A stretch of DNA of 22,942 nucleotides from Chara braunii (Eukaryota > Streptophyta > Charophyceae > Charales > Characeae): NCBI GenBank assembly GCA_003427395.1, contig BFEA01001233.1, forward strand, positions 40,087 through 63,028, read 5' to 3'. Every line of letters starts with the position of its first letter. Within the stretch, counting starts at the first letter, position 1. Positions 9,494 through 17,948 of the stretch are shown here, one piece after another. The notes under the pieces are model-generated. The model was not told the origin of the DNA. It saw nothing but the letters and a program-made list of their open reading frames with translations, and did not search any database. Made by a program: the position numbers and the translations under genes.

Positions 9494-9742
9494 CTTTGGT
9501 TGACCCTTCCAAACGCATGCAAGATTGCCTTCCTCCCACCTTCCCCCAGTTTATCCCTTTGTCTGCTTTCAACCAAAATAAAGAAGAAACTTAGGTTTCA
9601 CTCTCACACGTTCCTTCCATTCAGTCTGATTGGGTCCTGAAGAGAAAGCAAAAACCATAGGGACAACCTCATGCATACAACAGTCATATTGCAGGGGGAT
9701 AAACAAACATGGGTGGTAGTAGGTTGTACAGATGGAAGTGGT
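9494..9742. other. AT-rich linker between hairpin array and open frame, inner copy
   Basis: No gene seen. On the - strand, CAG|GTAAAC at 9749-9741 and a pyrimidine-rich TTCTCTTCAG ending at 9637 could bound a 110-bp intron. The outer copy has CAG|GTAACT at 13637 and TTTCAG at 13763 in the same positions. Without splicing, the same GTAA supplies a TAA stop, so this is ambiguous. Confidence 0.35.
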
Positions 9743-9979
9743 TTACCTGACGATTTCCTGCCTCCAGAACTCCTCCTGAGTTCCGGCAGGGCTCCTGCAA
9801 TCGGTGGGTGGACTTCCCACAGAGTCTTCCTGCGGTCCTACGGGTTGCAATCCTGCCTGCCGCCTTCCTCTAGTAACCACAGGACTAGACTGAGAGTTAG
9901 AAGGGCAGAAGGAGAAGGTTTTGAGACTCTCAGATCCAAGAAGGGTGCTCTCAAACTCGCAGGAGAGGGCCTTAATACC
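9743..9979 (-). CDS. Conserved short open frame of E, unknown product
   Basis: On the - strand, 78 codons are open between an upstream TAA (9982-9980) and a TAA at 9745-9743. There is no ATG, so it may be an exon or a decayed piece. The product would be Ser-rich at first (GIKALSCEFESTLLGSESLK), then RRQAGLQPVGP, SVGSPPTDC and AGTQEEFWRQ. The outer copy keeps the same frame over the second half (5990-6117 plus 13592-13643), with the same final AGG-TAA, but has a one-base deletion in the first half. I do not recognise a family. Conservation could reflect a real protein or simply recent shared ancestry. Confidence 0.4.
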   Translation of the reverse strand, partial: GIKALSCEFESTLLGSESLKTFSFCPSNSQSSPVVTRGRRQAGLQPVGPQEDSVGSPPTDCRSPAGTQEEFWRQEIVR

Positions 9980-10198
9980 TTAGTTTGCCTAAGGGCCCCG
10001 CAATGATGGCCAAACAGCAATAGCTTGGTCAAGCTGAGGTCAAACCGCCAACTGTTGACTTCCTGACGGTCTACCCAATCGCATCAAGAGACCTCCTTCC
10101 AAAAGATTCTGCCACTCCGTTCAAAGGACTGAGCAGCCCGCTGGGTAGCAGACAGCCTCACGGCCAGACTCACGCCACTCCACACGGTTGGATGGGCC

Positions 10199-10829
10199 GC
10201 GTACCAGCCAGCAGGTGAGCCCCTAAACACCGCCNNNNNNNNNNNNNNNNNNNNNNNNNNNNNNNNNNNNNNNNNNNNNNNNNNNNNNNNNNNNNNNNNN
10301 NNNNNNNNNNNNNNNNNNNNNNNNNNNNNNNNNNNNNNNNNNNNNNNNNNNNNNNNNNNNNNNNNNNNNNNNNNNNNNNNNNNNNNNNNNNNNNNNNNNN
10401 NNNNNNNNNNNNNNNNNNNNNNNNNNNNNNNNNNNNNNNNNNNNNNNNNNNNNNNNNNNNNNNNNNNNNNNNNNNNNNNNNNNNNNNNNNNNNNNNNNNN
10501 NNNNNNNNNNNNNNNNNNNNNNNNNNNNNNNNNNNNNNNNNNNNNNNNNNNNNNNNNNNNNNNNNNNNNNNNNNNNNNNNNNNNNNNNNNNNNNNNNNNN
10601 NNNNNNNNNNNNNNNNNNNNNNNNNNNNNNNNNNNNNNNNNNNNNNNNNNNNNNNNNNNNNNNNNNNNNNNNNNNNNNNNNNNNNNNNNNNNNNNNNNNN
10701 NNNNNNNNNNNNNNNNNNNNNNNNNNNNNNNNNNNNNNNNNNNNNNNNNNNNNNNNNNNNNNNNNNNNNNNNNNNNNNNNNNNNNNNNNNNNNGCGTACC
10801 AGCCAGCAGGTGAGCCCCTAAACACCGCC
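10199..10829. other. Assembly gap bounded by a 36-bp direct duplication
   Basis: 559 N (10235-10793) lie between two identical 36-bp sequences, 10199-10234 and 10794-10829. The likeliest cause is two contig ends that overlap but were not merged, which would make the gap length artificial. A genuine repeat bordering missing sequence cannot be excluded. Confidence 0.85.
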
Positions 10830-12128
10830 GTTCGCTTGCAGCTACTTCGTCCGGCAACATGAGCAGCGCACCTACCAGCAAGTAAGTCCACATTTTGCAG
10901 CCTGTCTCCCGTTGTCCTATTCAACAAGTTGAGCTTCACACCGACTGGCCCGCGTGCTAACTGAGGACGCCGCGACAGCTACCTACGAGCAGCCGCAGAC
11001 TCTTACTCCCTTGACCCACACGAAAGGCAAGTACGTACTTCCTTTGCCCCGTGTCATCTCGTAGTCTTCCCTCCCTGCGGCAAGGCCAGAGCGATATGAA
11101 TGGCGTCCGGCTTATATTGGCTACTGCAAGCGGCCTCACAACCTTCCTGCTTCACCCTTTCCTGTGACGGACAGACGTCTCGACAGATACTCCCGGCGGC
11201 AGTATGGACTGAGGACCCGTCAGATGCAAATGTCGTCACCCGTACATGCACACAGGAACAGAAGATTTCCATCCTTGGTGGGGGCACAATATCCGCGAAC
11301 TCACTGGCCAAACATGGAACTACACGCGGCCTTTCCAGCCATGTGTGCAGAGAGATAAAGAGCGGCCACTTCTACTGATAGGGTGACCAACGCACCGGCC
11401 TACAGGTAAGTCCTCGACACTGTGACTGGTCCCGCGTTACTTCTCTCAGTAGTGAGATCAGAATCAGAGTGAACTTCACCGTACTCCGTGCAGTGGCTGC
11501 CCGACATCAACCGCCCCACCTGGTAAGTCTCTTCCTTGCACGGTTGGCCGCCCCCGCTATCTGTTCCGATGGGACTCATAAAAGTGAATGAATTTGTCTG
11601 CAAAAATGTCTAGGTGCATCGAACTTTGCCAACTCGTTCCCTTCTCTTCACCACCGCCATCTCGGCGCACCCCATTCCTCACTAACCCACTATTCTACTC
11701 AACTAACCACAAAACTAACAGTACCATTGAACTCGCCCCGTTCGAACACCCCAACTCCGAACTTTATTCCGCCTGTTTCCGTTAGGAATCGGCGAGCTAA
11801 CCGTCTTTCCCTTCCGCCATTTTCCTCCTCCGCCATATCTCTACGCACTGACTTTTCTACTAACCCGCCTTTCTACTAACGCACCACTAAATCTAACTCT
11901 ACCATCGCGGTCGCCTGGGTCTAAAACCCCCGCCTAGCATGTCACCTTGGCGAAATCGACTAAGGGACGCCCGCGCTAGCTAACTCTTCACTCCCTCTCT
12001 TACTACTCCCGCCATAGCCCAGGCGCAGTCCTTTCTCTTCGTCTCTTCTATCTTACTAACTATCATCTAAAACTAACCTCATAGTCACGGTCGCAGCCCT
12101 CCAAAACCCCGTCTTCGACTCTCCTCCA

Positions 12129-12152
12129 GCTCGATTCCGTTAGGAATCGAGC
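12129..12152. repeat. Perfect 10-bp hairpin with GTTA loop
   Basis: GCTCGATTCC, GTTA, GGAATCGAGC. A related hairpin, with the same TTCC-GTTA-GGAA centre but different outer stem bases, lies about 360 bp away at 11770-11794. Confidence 0.7.
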
Positions 12153-12542
12153 GCGCTACCCCTTCTCCGCAGCGCCTGACTCACCTTTCTGCCATCTCCA
12201 TGCGAATGCACCCGGGCGGAGATCCAGGCCAGGTTCACCCGGGTTATTTCTACTTCCACCACCCCGCTGCCCTGGCTCCTAGTCATCCGCCCACGGCTTC
12301 CGCCTGCTGCCTGCACCGCGCTGCCCGTCTCGCTCAGCTCGTCACCACTGTGCCAGCGCCTGCACCTAGCGCCGCCTCCTGTCCCGGTGCATCCTCCCTC
12401 CACCCTGCCTTCGTGCCACCTCGGGGAGCCATCCGCCAGCCTCGTTGCTGCTTAGCGCAGCGTCCGTCCCAGCACCCGTCACCCGACCTCTCACCCGCGT
12501 GGTCCGACAGCATCCGCCTCTCAAAACTCTGGTTGTCGGCCC

Positions 12543-12630
12543 GCCCTCATATTTATGCGTGTTGTTCTTGTGTGCAGCCACGCTAATCCACTCTGAATCG
12601 TTCCAATTTTAGCAGATGCCCCGAAGGGCT
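12543..12630 (-). ncRNA. U6 snRNA-like sequence in inner E
   Basis: Read on the - strand, this has CCCTTCGGGGCATCTG, then CTAAAATTGGAACGATTCAG and GGATTAGCGTGG, then ACACGCATAAAT, following U6 in order. The AGC triad is intact, but the ACAGA box is changed (TCAGAG) and the internal stem-loop region is badly altered. Upstream it keeps the GGGGCATTGCCCCGG hairpin also seen before the U6-like copy at 3670. Its place in the element matches copy 2 of the outer element, so the capture predates the split of the two copies. No terminal T-tract is present. Confidence 0.65.
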
Positions 12631-13544
12631 CAGCCGGGGCAATGCCCCATGGCGCTACCAAAGGCCACCCGGTCCATCATCTGGGTTCGAACTTGGCCTG
12701 TATATCAACAGGTAAGGGGGGGGTTACCCACTGAGCCCGGCCCTTTGTGTCCCGGCGGCACGCGCGCACCCAACCACCCAATAACTCGCACCTACGTCGG
12801 ACCACTCGGCCCGGCTTTTCACGGCGGCGGGATAGGGGAACTTTTCCGGCCTTCCGAACATGCGGGGACTCGCAAGTCAACAAGGCGAGGCGCGCACTCG
12901 AGACTTCTGGCTGTCGTGACGGTCACTAAACCCGGCGCCACGCCCAAATCAAAAGGAAAGGAAAACGCCGGATCACAAAAAAGTACTTCAGACATAATAA
13001 GGCTTTAGATAGTTCTACCCATGCGAAGGCGATGGGCAGGGAAAATTGAAAATGCTGATATCGCTCCCACGCTACCGACGACAAAACCCAAAGGGGAGAG
13101 CCCCGCCAGGCTCGTCGTGCTCCGTCGCTCCTGCGCCATCGCCAGCTGGCCTCGATCCCCATACCCTCGTGTCATAAGTCCAATGTCGTAACCTATAGGG
13201 CTAAGCCCAAGCCTGGGTAGCGCACGGGCCGACTGAAAACACCTCAACGACCATCCAATTGTCGATGCCGTCCTCCATACTTACGCACAGGTCGCAGGTG
13301 AGCACCTTAGCCACGAGACATAATCTCTTTAATCCCTATTTAATCAGGACACAACAAAAATTTTGGCCGGCGAACACGCCGACCCCGTATTCATCAACAG
13401 TTAGCAAATCACGCGCGCCTCAAAAATCTGCGCGCCCACACACTCTCTATTCTAGTCAACCATCCAGCCTGCGTAAATTGCAGACACAACCGCGCCTAGC
13501 GCGGCATACTTAACTTTAAACCAAAACCATCTTCTGCCACTTGC
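12631..13544. other. E subterminal region, type A half, inner copy
   Basis: No gene supported. The reverse complement aligns with 2617-3428 and 3600-3669. On the - strand, a stretch around 12680-12740 has CTCAGTGGGTAA and GTTCGAACC, recalling tRNA A and B boxes, but it does not fold into a tRNA. Confidence 0.5.
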
Positions 13545-13587
13545 ATAAAACAGGGCGGATACCCTTGTAAGGGTATTCGCACCGACA
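13545..13587 (-). repeat. E terminus of type A, inner copy
   Basis: Read inward on the - strand: TGTCGGTGCGA then ATACCCTTACAAGGGTAT then CCGCCCTGTTTT. It nearly equals the terminus at 2573. It is followed directly by GCGG (13588-13591), the inner insertion's target duplication. Confidence 0.9.
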
Positions 13588-13591
13588 GCGG

Positions 13592-13643
13592 GAGCTCTGC
13601 CGGAACTCAGGAGGAGTTCTGGAGGCAGGGAACTGACAGGTAA
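13592..13643 (+). pseudogene. Conserved E open frame, outer copy, 3' piece
   Basis: This continues the frame cut at 6117, reading AGTQEEFWRQ and ending AGG-TAA at 13641-13643, the same end as the inner copy. Alternatively GTAA at 13640 is a splice donor with an acceptor at 13763. Confidence 0.5.
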
Positions 13644-13900
13644 CTATTGTTTTCCCCTCCATAAACCCGATTATAACCCCTATCTGTATTTTTCAATGCA
13701 TCTCTGGTTGAGTATATGATGTGCAGCCCTATTCAGACTATTCTATTTTGGTTTGACTTTCAGGACACTGAACAAGACTAAGTAAAGGAATGTCTGATCA
13801 AGTTTCAGTCTCAACTTTATTGATTATGTGAATTCAGATTGCTGAAAGGAACTGCATCTGGGGAAAGGCAGGATGGAGGGTTGTTTTGTTTGAAGACTGA
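13644..13900. other. Linker before the outer hairpin array
   Basis: AT-rich, no gene seen. A TTTGACTTTCAG ending at 13763, followed by GACACTG, resembles a splice acceptor and aligns with the CTTCAG-GACCC of the inner copy. Confidence 0.4.
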
Positions 13901-14830
13901 CTGGGTCATTAAGGTTGGGAGGTCCCCATAAGTTTGGGAAGACCCAGTGCTTTGTTTATTTTGGTTTGCATGGAGTGTCAGACCCTTCTATAAGTTTAGG
14001 GGGCCTGATCGTTCTGGAGGCTGGGATATCCCCATAAGTTAGGGGAGACCCAGTGCTGTGGTTTGTGTGGAGGGTCAGACTGTTTTATAAGTTTAGGTGG
14101 CCTACCTGCTCTGACATGAGAGGGCGGATTGTGGTTAACTTTTTAGGGGACCAGGTCGCCTTGTTTCATTTGGGTTTTCCCATGTTTATTTGATTATGAA
14201 CGAGGGGGTCTAAGTTGTTCTATAAGCTTAGGCAGCTTAGCCTCTTCCTGCTTTTATTCTGAGAAAATGAACTGGACAAAGGGCAGGTTGTTCTGCAAGT
14301 TCAGGTGATCTAGCCAAATGCCACACACAGAATGGATCAGAAGGAAATTAATCAGTCAGAGAGTCAGATTGTTCTGTAAGTTCAGGTGGTCTGACTCAAA
14401 GTCTCGCACATGCTGGAAGCCTGGAACCCAATGGTTACAACTTGGTTATACTTACTATTATTCTATTTACGAACGAGCTAATCAGACTGTTCTATAAGTT
14501 TAGGTGGTCTGACTATAGCCTATCACAACTTAAAGAGAGTATAATTAAGAATAAAATTGATGGTAAGCTGGGGCGGACTGAGCTTAAGTTAGCTCAGTTA
14601 TATGCAGCCTTAGAAGACAAAGGGAAGACAGGTATATATAACTTGGATATCTTGAACAGTTCAGGGCGACCAGATTGGTCTAGTCATATGCCCAAAGAAG
14701 AGAAAAGTTGTTGTGCCCTGTGTTTGTGTATACTTTGGCTAAGCTGGACTCATTCCATAAGTTTGGGTGGCCCGACTTTAGGTCTGCCTAAGGTAAGGTT
14801 CATTGCATAAGTTTGGGTGTCCTGACCTTA
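13901..14830 (+). repeat. Hairpin array with a different core, outer copy
   Basis: About ten units share the core TATAAGTTTAGG or CATAAGTTTGGG. Several have flanking arms that pair and differ between units: CTGGGTC/GACCCAG (13901/13941), CTGGG/CCCAG (14021/14049), CTAAG/CTTAG (14210/14236), GAGTCAGA/TCTGACTC (14361/14390), TCAGAC/GTCTGA (14482/14507), TAAGGT/ACCTTA (14794/14825). Others (near 14074, 14285, 14745) pair poorly. The array begins 309 bp from the inner/outer junction; the array of the inner copy begins 305 bp from the same point, so position and design are shared while the core is not. A 122-codon frame at 14442-14810 runs across the repeats and is not credible as a gene. Confidence 0.75.
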
Positions 14831-15000
14831 TGCCTTATGTAAGCTGGGTATAAGGGATTAAATCATTGAAAGATCATGAACTATTGTTTGTTCATGTATA
14901 TTTTGGGATGGTGCGAGTACTTACCTTTGTGGTTTGGCCTACATGTAACTGAGTGAGGCTAGTACTTAGTTTGAGTTTCCGATTGATAGGTAGTTGTTTT

Positions 15001-15035
15001 AGTTGCTCGCCACGTGCTAGAGCCATAGGAGTTAG
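15001..15035 (-). promoter_or_regulatory. Highly conserved 35-bp block with G-box core, outer copy
   Basis: The reverse complement equals 8602-8636 at 34 of 35 positions, including CACGTGGC. The flanks to about 15110 are also recognisably shared with 8530-8601, but less strictly. Confidence 0.5.
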
Positions 15036-15124
15036 TTTCAATTCTTGCATTTTCTGTAGTAACTTTTTTTTACTTAGGTCAATTCCTGCATTTTCTGGGA
15101 TCTTTTTTTTTGTACCTGGCTTTA

Positions 15125-15667
15125 TATAAATTTTGGCAAGTTACTTTCTCTACGGGAAGCGTTGCCGAAATTTTTACAAATCCAAGGAGTTAGTCAATAT
15201 TTGATTTGTCAAAGTTCAACTTGTCTTTTCTTTATATCTGACTTAGTAAAAATCTGGGAAGTCTCACTTTCGAAAAGGAGTACTGCCCAAATTTTTGCTA
15301 ATTCAGGGAGTTAGACAAAATTGGACTTTGAGAAGTCAAAGTTACTTTCAAATTCTGAACTTAGCCTTGTATAAATTTTGGAAAAGCACTTTTCTAAAGG
15401 GAGTGCTGCCGAAATTTCTGCAAAACTGAGGAATTAGTTACATTTTGTCTAAGTTGGACTCAAGTTTGTCTTTTTGAGTTCAAATCTGACTTAGTACAAA
15501 TCTGGAAAGTCTCCCTTTCTAAAGGGAGTGCTGCCCAAATTTCTACTAATTCAGGGAGTTAGACAGAATCTGACTTTCCGGAGTCAAAGATTATTTTTGC
15601 CTTCTTATTTGGACTTATATAAATTCTGGAAAGACACTTCTCCTACGGGAAGTGCTGCCAAAATTTT
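15125..15667 (-). repeat. Array of five about 122-bp hairpin repeats, outer copy
   Basis: Units near 15125, 15250, 15371, 15497 and 15620 are the reverse-complement counterparts of the array at 7846-8512, with GCTGCCGAAATTT and ACTGCCCAAATTT edges. Stems again vary, such as CTCCCTTT/AAAGGGAG at about 15511-15530. The inner copy has six units. Confidence 0.85.
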
Positions 15668-17944
15668 CTTAGTTTAAAGGAGTTAGATTGTATTTTGACA
15701 GATGACGATTCTGGTAGTCCACTCCGAATAAGGGAGATTTTGCCATGTTGCTTAGAGGTAGGCTTAGATATAGTTAACTAGGATGATTTGGGTAAGATCA
15801 CGATATGAAGATTGTTCTCCATGGACTTATAGGTTTAGCCTGGCATTGATCTATCATGTGTTACAGGTCCTCTTGATCGTTTGATTCAAGATCCGGACTA
15901 GACTCAGCTTGATCCCTTGAGGGTCATCATCTGTTATCACTGATAACAGACCGGTTGTCGATTCGTCGGTCTACGAATCAATTCCAACGCACCCTCCACA
16001 CTCAACCTAAAAGGCTTTAGCCCTGGTGATTTCATTGTTTCATTAAGGTTTCACCCGGACTTTTATTGAATGGTCATTTGACAGAAGTACTGAGTATTTA
16101 ATTATGGTTGGTTGGACAGGAGGTTGGGGATTGCATGGCTAAAGCGAGGGGTATGGGTGTCGGGGATGGTTGGGGTTAACTCCGTGTAGTGCGTGGACTG
16201 TTGTTTGAAGTTTCGATGTGATTGTAGGTATGTGTTGTGACTTAGATTCTGGATTTGATTGCCTGCAGTCACATATATACATATGGTTGTGAGGAACCCC
16301 ACTGAGACTGTGAGAAGTGATCGTCACATACTTACCCCTTTACATATGCATACATGGGTGTACCTGGGATGAATGTTTGCGTGGCCTAAGGGGCCCCGTG
16401 GTAAGAGCCTGCTGAGAGGTTAAGACTGAGAAGGCATGGGGAAGACCCTTCTTTTTTTTACTTGTTTGCTTCTTGGGGGGTTTTCATAGTCGGACGTTGG
16501 TCCTGGGTCGGGATTCAAGGTCCTTGTCTAGGACATCCCAAACCCTAGACTCTGCAAGGGAGGGATTCCCCCTCACGCAGAGCCTATCTGCACTGCCCGT
16601 CGAGACACCCCGCCCTGAAGGCGGAAATATCACGAGGGCCGAACGACATGTCCTTCAGCCGTTCAATATCGTGTGGGGTAACCCCTCACGATATATTCCT
16701 TCAGCCATTCAATATCGCGAGGCCGGAGCCGCGATTACCACGTATGACTGCATCGTTGGTTGGTATGAGATTGACCTACAACTGCACGGCTTTATATTAG
16801 AATCCTGCGCGCGACGTTTCGCCGCCCTAGCGTCTAAAAGTTATGGGATCAAAGGGACCCGCACATATGCACGAACGCTGGGATTACTATAGGCCGCGGG
16901 CACCACCTGAAAGGGGGAGGGTACCCCAAGGTCGTGTTTTCTTTTGAGATAAGGGACCTTCGGCCTATTCCTTCTTGTTTTTTAGAGTTTTTATGGTTGG
17001 ACGTTGTAGTCCATGGCAGTCGTCAAAGTCAAACCCCTTGACTTCTGTCCAGACCCGGAATGGGGCTCATCCCCAGGGCAGTAAGGAACGACTGCCACCA
17101 CAGGTATGGAATTGTGTACCACCCGCTCTGCACAGAGTGCAGAAGAGGGTGTGTGGTCTTCAACCGCGCATGGCGGTTGTCCAGCGTCGAGAGATTAGCC
17201 CTCAAAGCGCGTGTCAACCGACACTTGAGTGTCGAATGCGACCCTTGAGATTAACGAGGACCGCATGAGTATGGGCAGTACATAGTACGCCATCATTGCG
17301 ACCGCTTGCGTACGCTTGCATTGCGAGTCGATATGAGTTAGCCCCGCGCCCGCGCGGTTTTATACTAAGTCTCGCGCGCGACGCCTATCCGATTTCCGCA
17401 TCGAAAAGTTATGGGATGGCTACCGAGGGGCTAGGACCGTTGTCACGTTGTTCGGTGTGTGTGTGGGTGTTTTATTTCTGTATTCGTAAAGTGGTGTGCG
17501 CGTGGTGTGTGGGATGCGTCCTAGTCGACCGACGTCGAGTCGCGCTTGGGACCTCAGCCCCCCAAGATGTCGATTCACGGGTGGGTCCGATAGAGGCGTA
17601 TTACCGCGCGTACCCCCTATGCTACAGCGAACGAGAAACGCCCTCGGCTGGTTTACCTCTGCGATTGCAACTGATTAGCTTTCGTATTGTGGACTGGTAG
17701 CTCGGCGAGGATACGCCTACCAAAGGGAGGTGACAGCTCTCCGTAAGGTGGAGGTAAGTCGTGCCTCGCGTAGGCCCTATCCTGTCGTAGGGGATCGCGA
17801 GAGGTATGGCTGGCGCACTCGGCCGGAGCGGCTTGCGGAAGCTCCATATATATTTGCGACGAGGATTTAGACCAACTCCTGCGTGACGAGGCCGGGAGGG
17901 TCCCGCGCTGCCCTGGAACGATGCCGGACCGATTGCGCTCGACA
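15668..17944. other. E type B half, terminus-proximal region, outer copy
   Basis: The reverse complement matches 6118-7840, but a segment of about 400-450 bp is present twice: 16484-16870 and 16986-17430 both start with a GGACGTTG block and end with CGCGCGACG...AAAAGTTATGGGAT. This accounts for most of the extra length compared with the inner copy. Open frames here, such as 17296-17700, overlap the duplicated part and shift frame relative to the inner copy. No gene is supported. Confidence 0.6.
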
Positions 17945-17948
17945 CCGC
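17945..17948. repeat. Target-site duplication CCGC, right side of outer E
   Basis: The partner of 2569-2572. The element ends with GCGCTCGACA at 17944 and the gypsy integrase frame resumes at CTCACCAAG, 17949. Confidence 0.85.

Larger units (their letters stand above)
9980..12542. other. E type A half, diverged non-coding stretch with assembly gap, inner copy
   Basis: 9980-10030 matches 5880-5930 in reverse; beyond that similarity to the outer copy fades. The stretch 11640-12160 has imperfect repeats rich in 'CTAAC', with hairpins around TTCC-GTTA-GGAA at 11777-11788 and a 10-bp perfect stem at 12129-12152. Several + strand sites resemble splice donors (CAGGTAAGT at 11402). No open frame is convincing; the long apparent ones run through N. 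Confidence 0.5.
6118..13587 (-). mobile_element. Inner E element, inserted inverted into outer E
   Basis: This second copy of the same family runs opposite to the outer copy. Its left end is the type B terminus, TGTCGAGCGC. Its right end, read inward, is the type A terminus, TGTCGGTGCG. It is about 7.47 kb including 559 N. Reading - strand from 13587, the order is type A terminus, one U6-like sequence, gap, short open frame, covarying hairpin array (8808-9493), 124-bp hairpin array (7846-8512), type B terminus. It is uninterrupted at the point where the outer copy is split. The two copies differ by many substitutions and indels, so they were distinct lineages before nesting. Confidence 0.9.
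2573..17944. mobile_element. Outer E element (terminal-inverted-repeat transposon), interrupted
   Basis: This insert splits the gypsy integrase. Its ends are TGTCGGCACG (2573) and, read inward from 17944, TGTCGAGCGC, so TGTCG is the shared terminus. It is flanked by CCGC on both sides. Its own sequence is 2573-6117 plus 13592-17944 (about 7.9 kb); the middle is a second copy of the same family. The inner copy aligns to it in reverse complement over most of its length, with diverged and rearranged parts. No transposase, helicase or polymerase motif is visible, so it is probably non-autonomous or too decayed to recognise. TGT...ACA ends with 4-bp duplications recall Ginger-type elements, but nothing else supports that class. 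Confidence 0.85.

Noticed and set aside
10084-10939. Long minus-strand open frames of 238-269 codons
   Set aside because: Most of their length is undetermined N; the readable ends show no family similarity.
12650-12745. A possible tRNA on the minus strand, with A-box-like CTCAGTGGGTAA and B-box-like GTTCGAACC
   Set aside because: No acceptor stem or proper T arm forms, and the anticodon-like loop has six bases. At best it is a tRNA-like relic.
14442-14810. A 122-codon frame in the outer hairpin array
   Set aside because: It runs through the repeat units and has no counterpart in the inner copy.
6118-17944. One long inverted duplication (palindromic chromosome arm or foldback element)
   Set aside because: The order is A, B, A', B' rather than A, B, B', A'. 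Target duplications at both junctions show that it is one copy nested in another.
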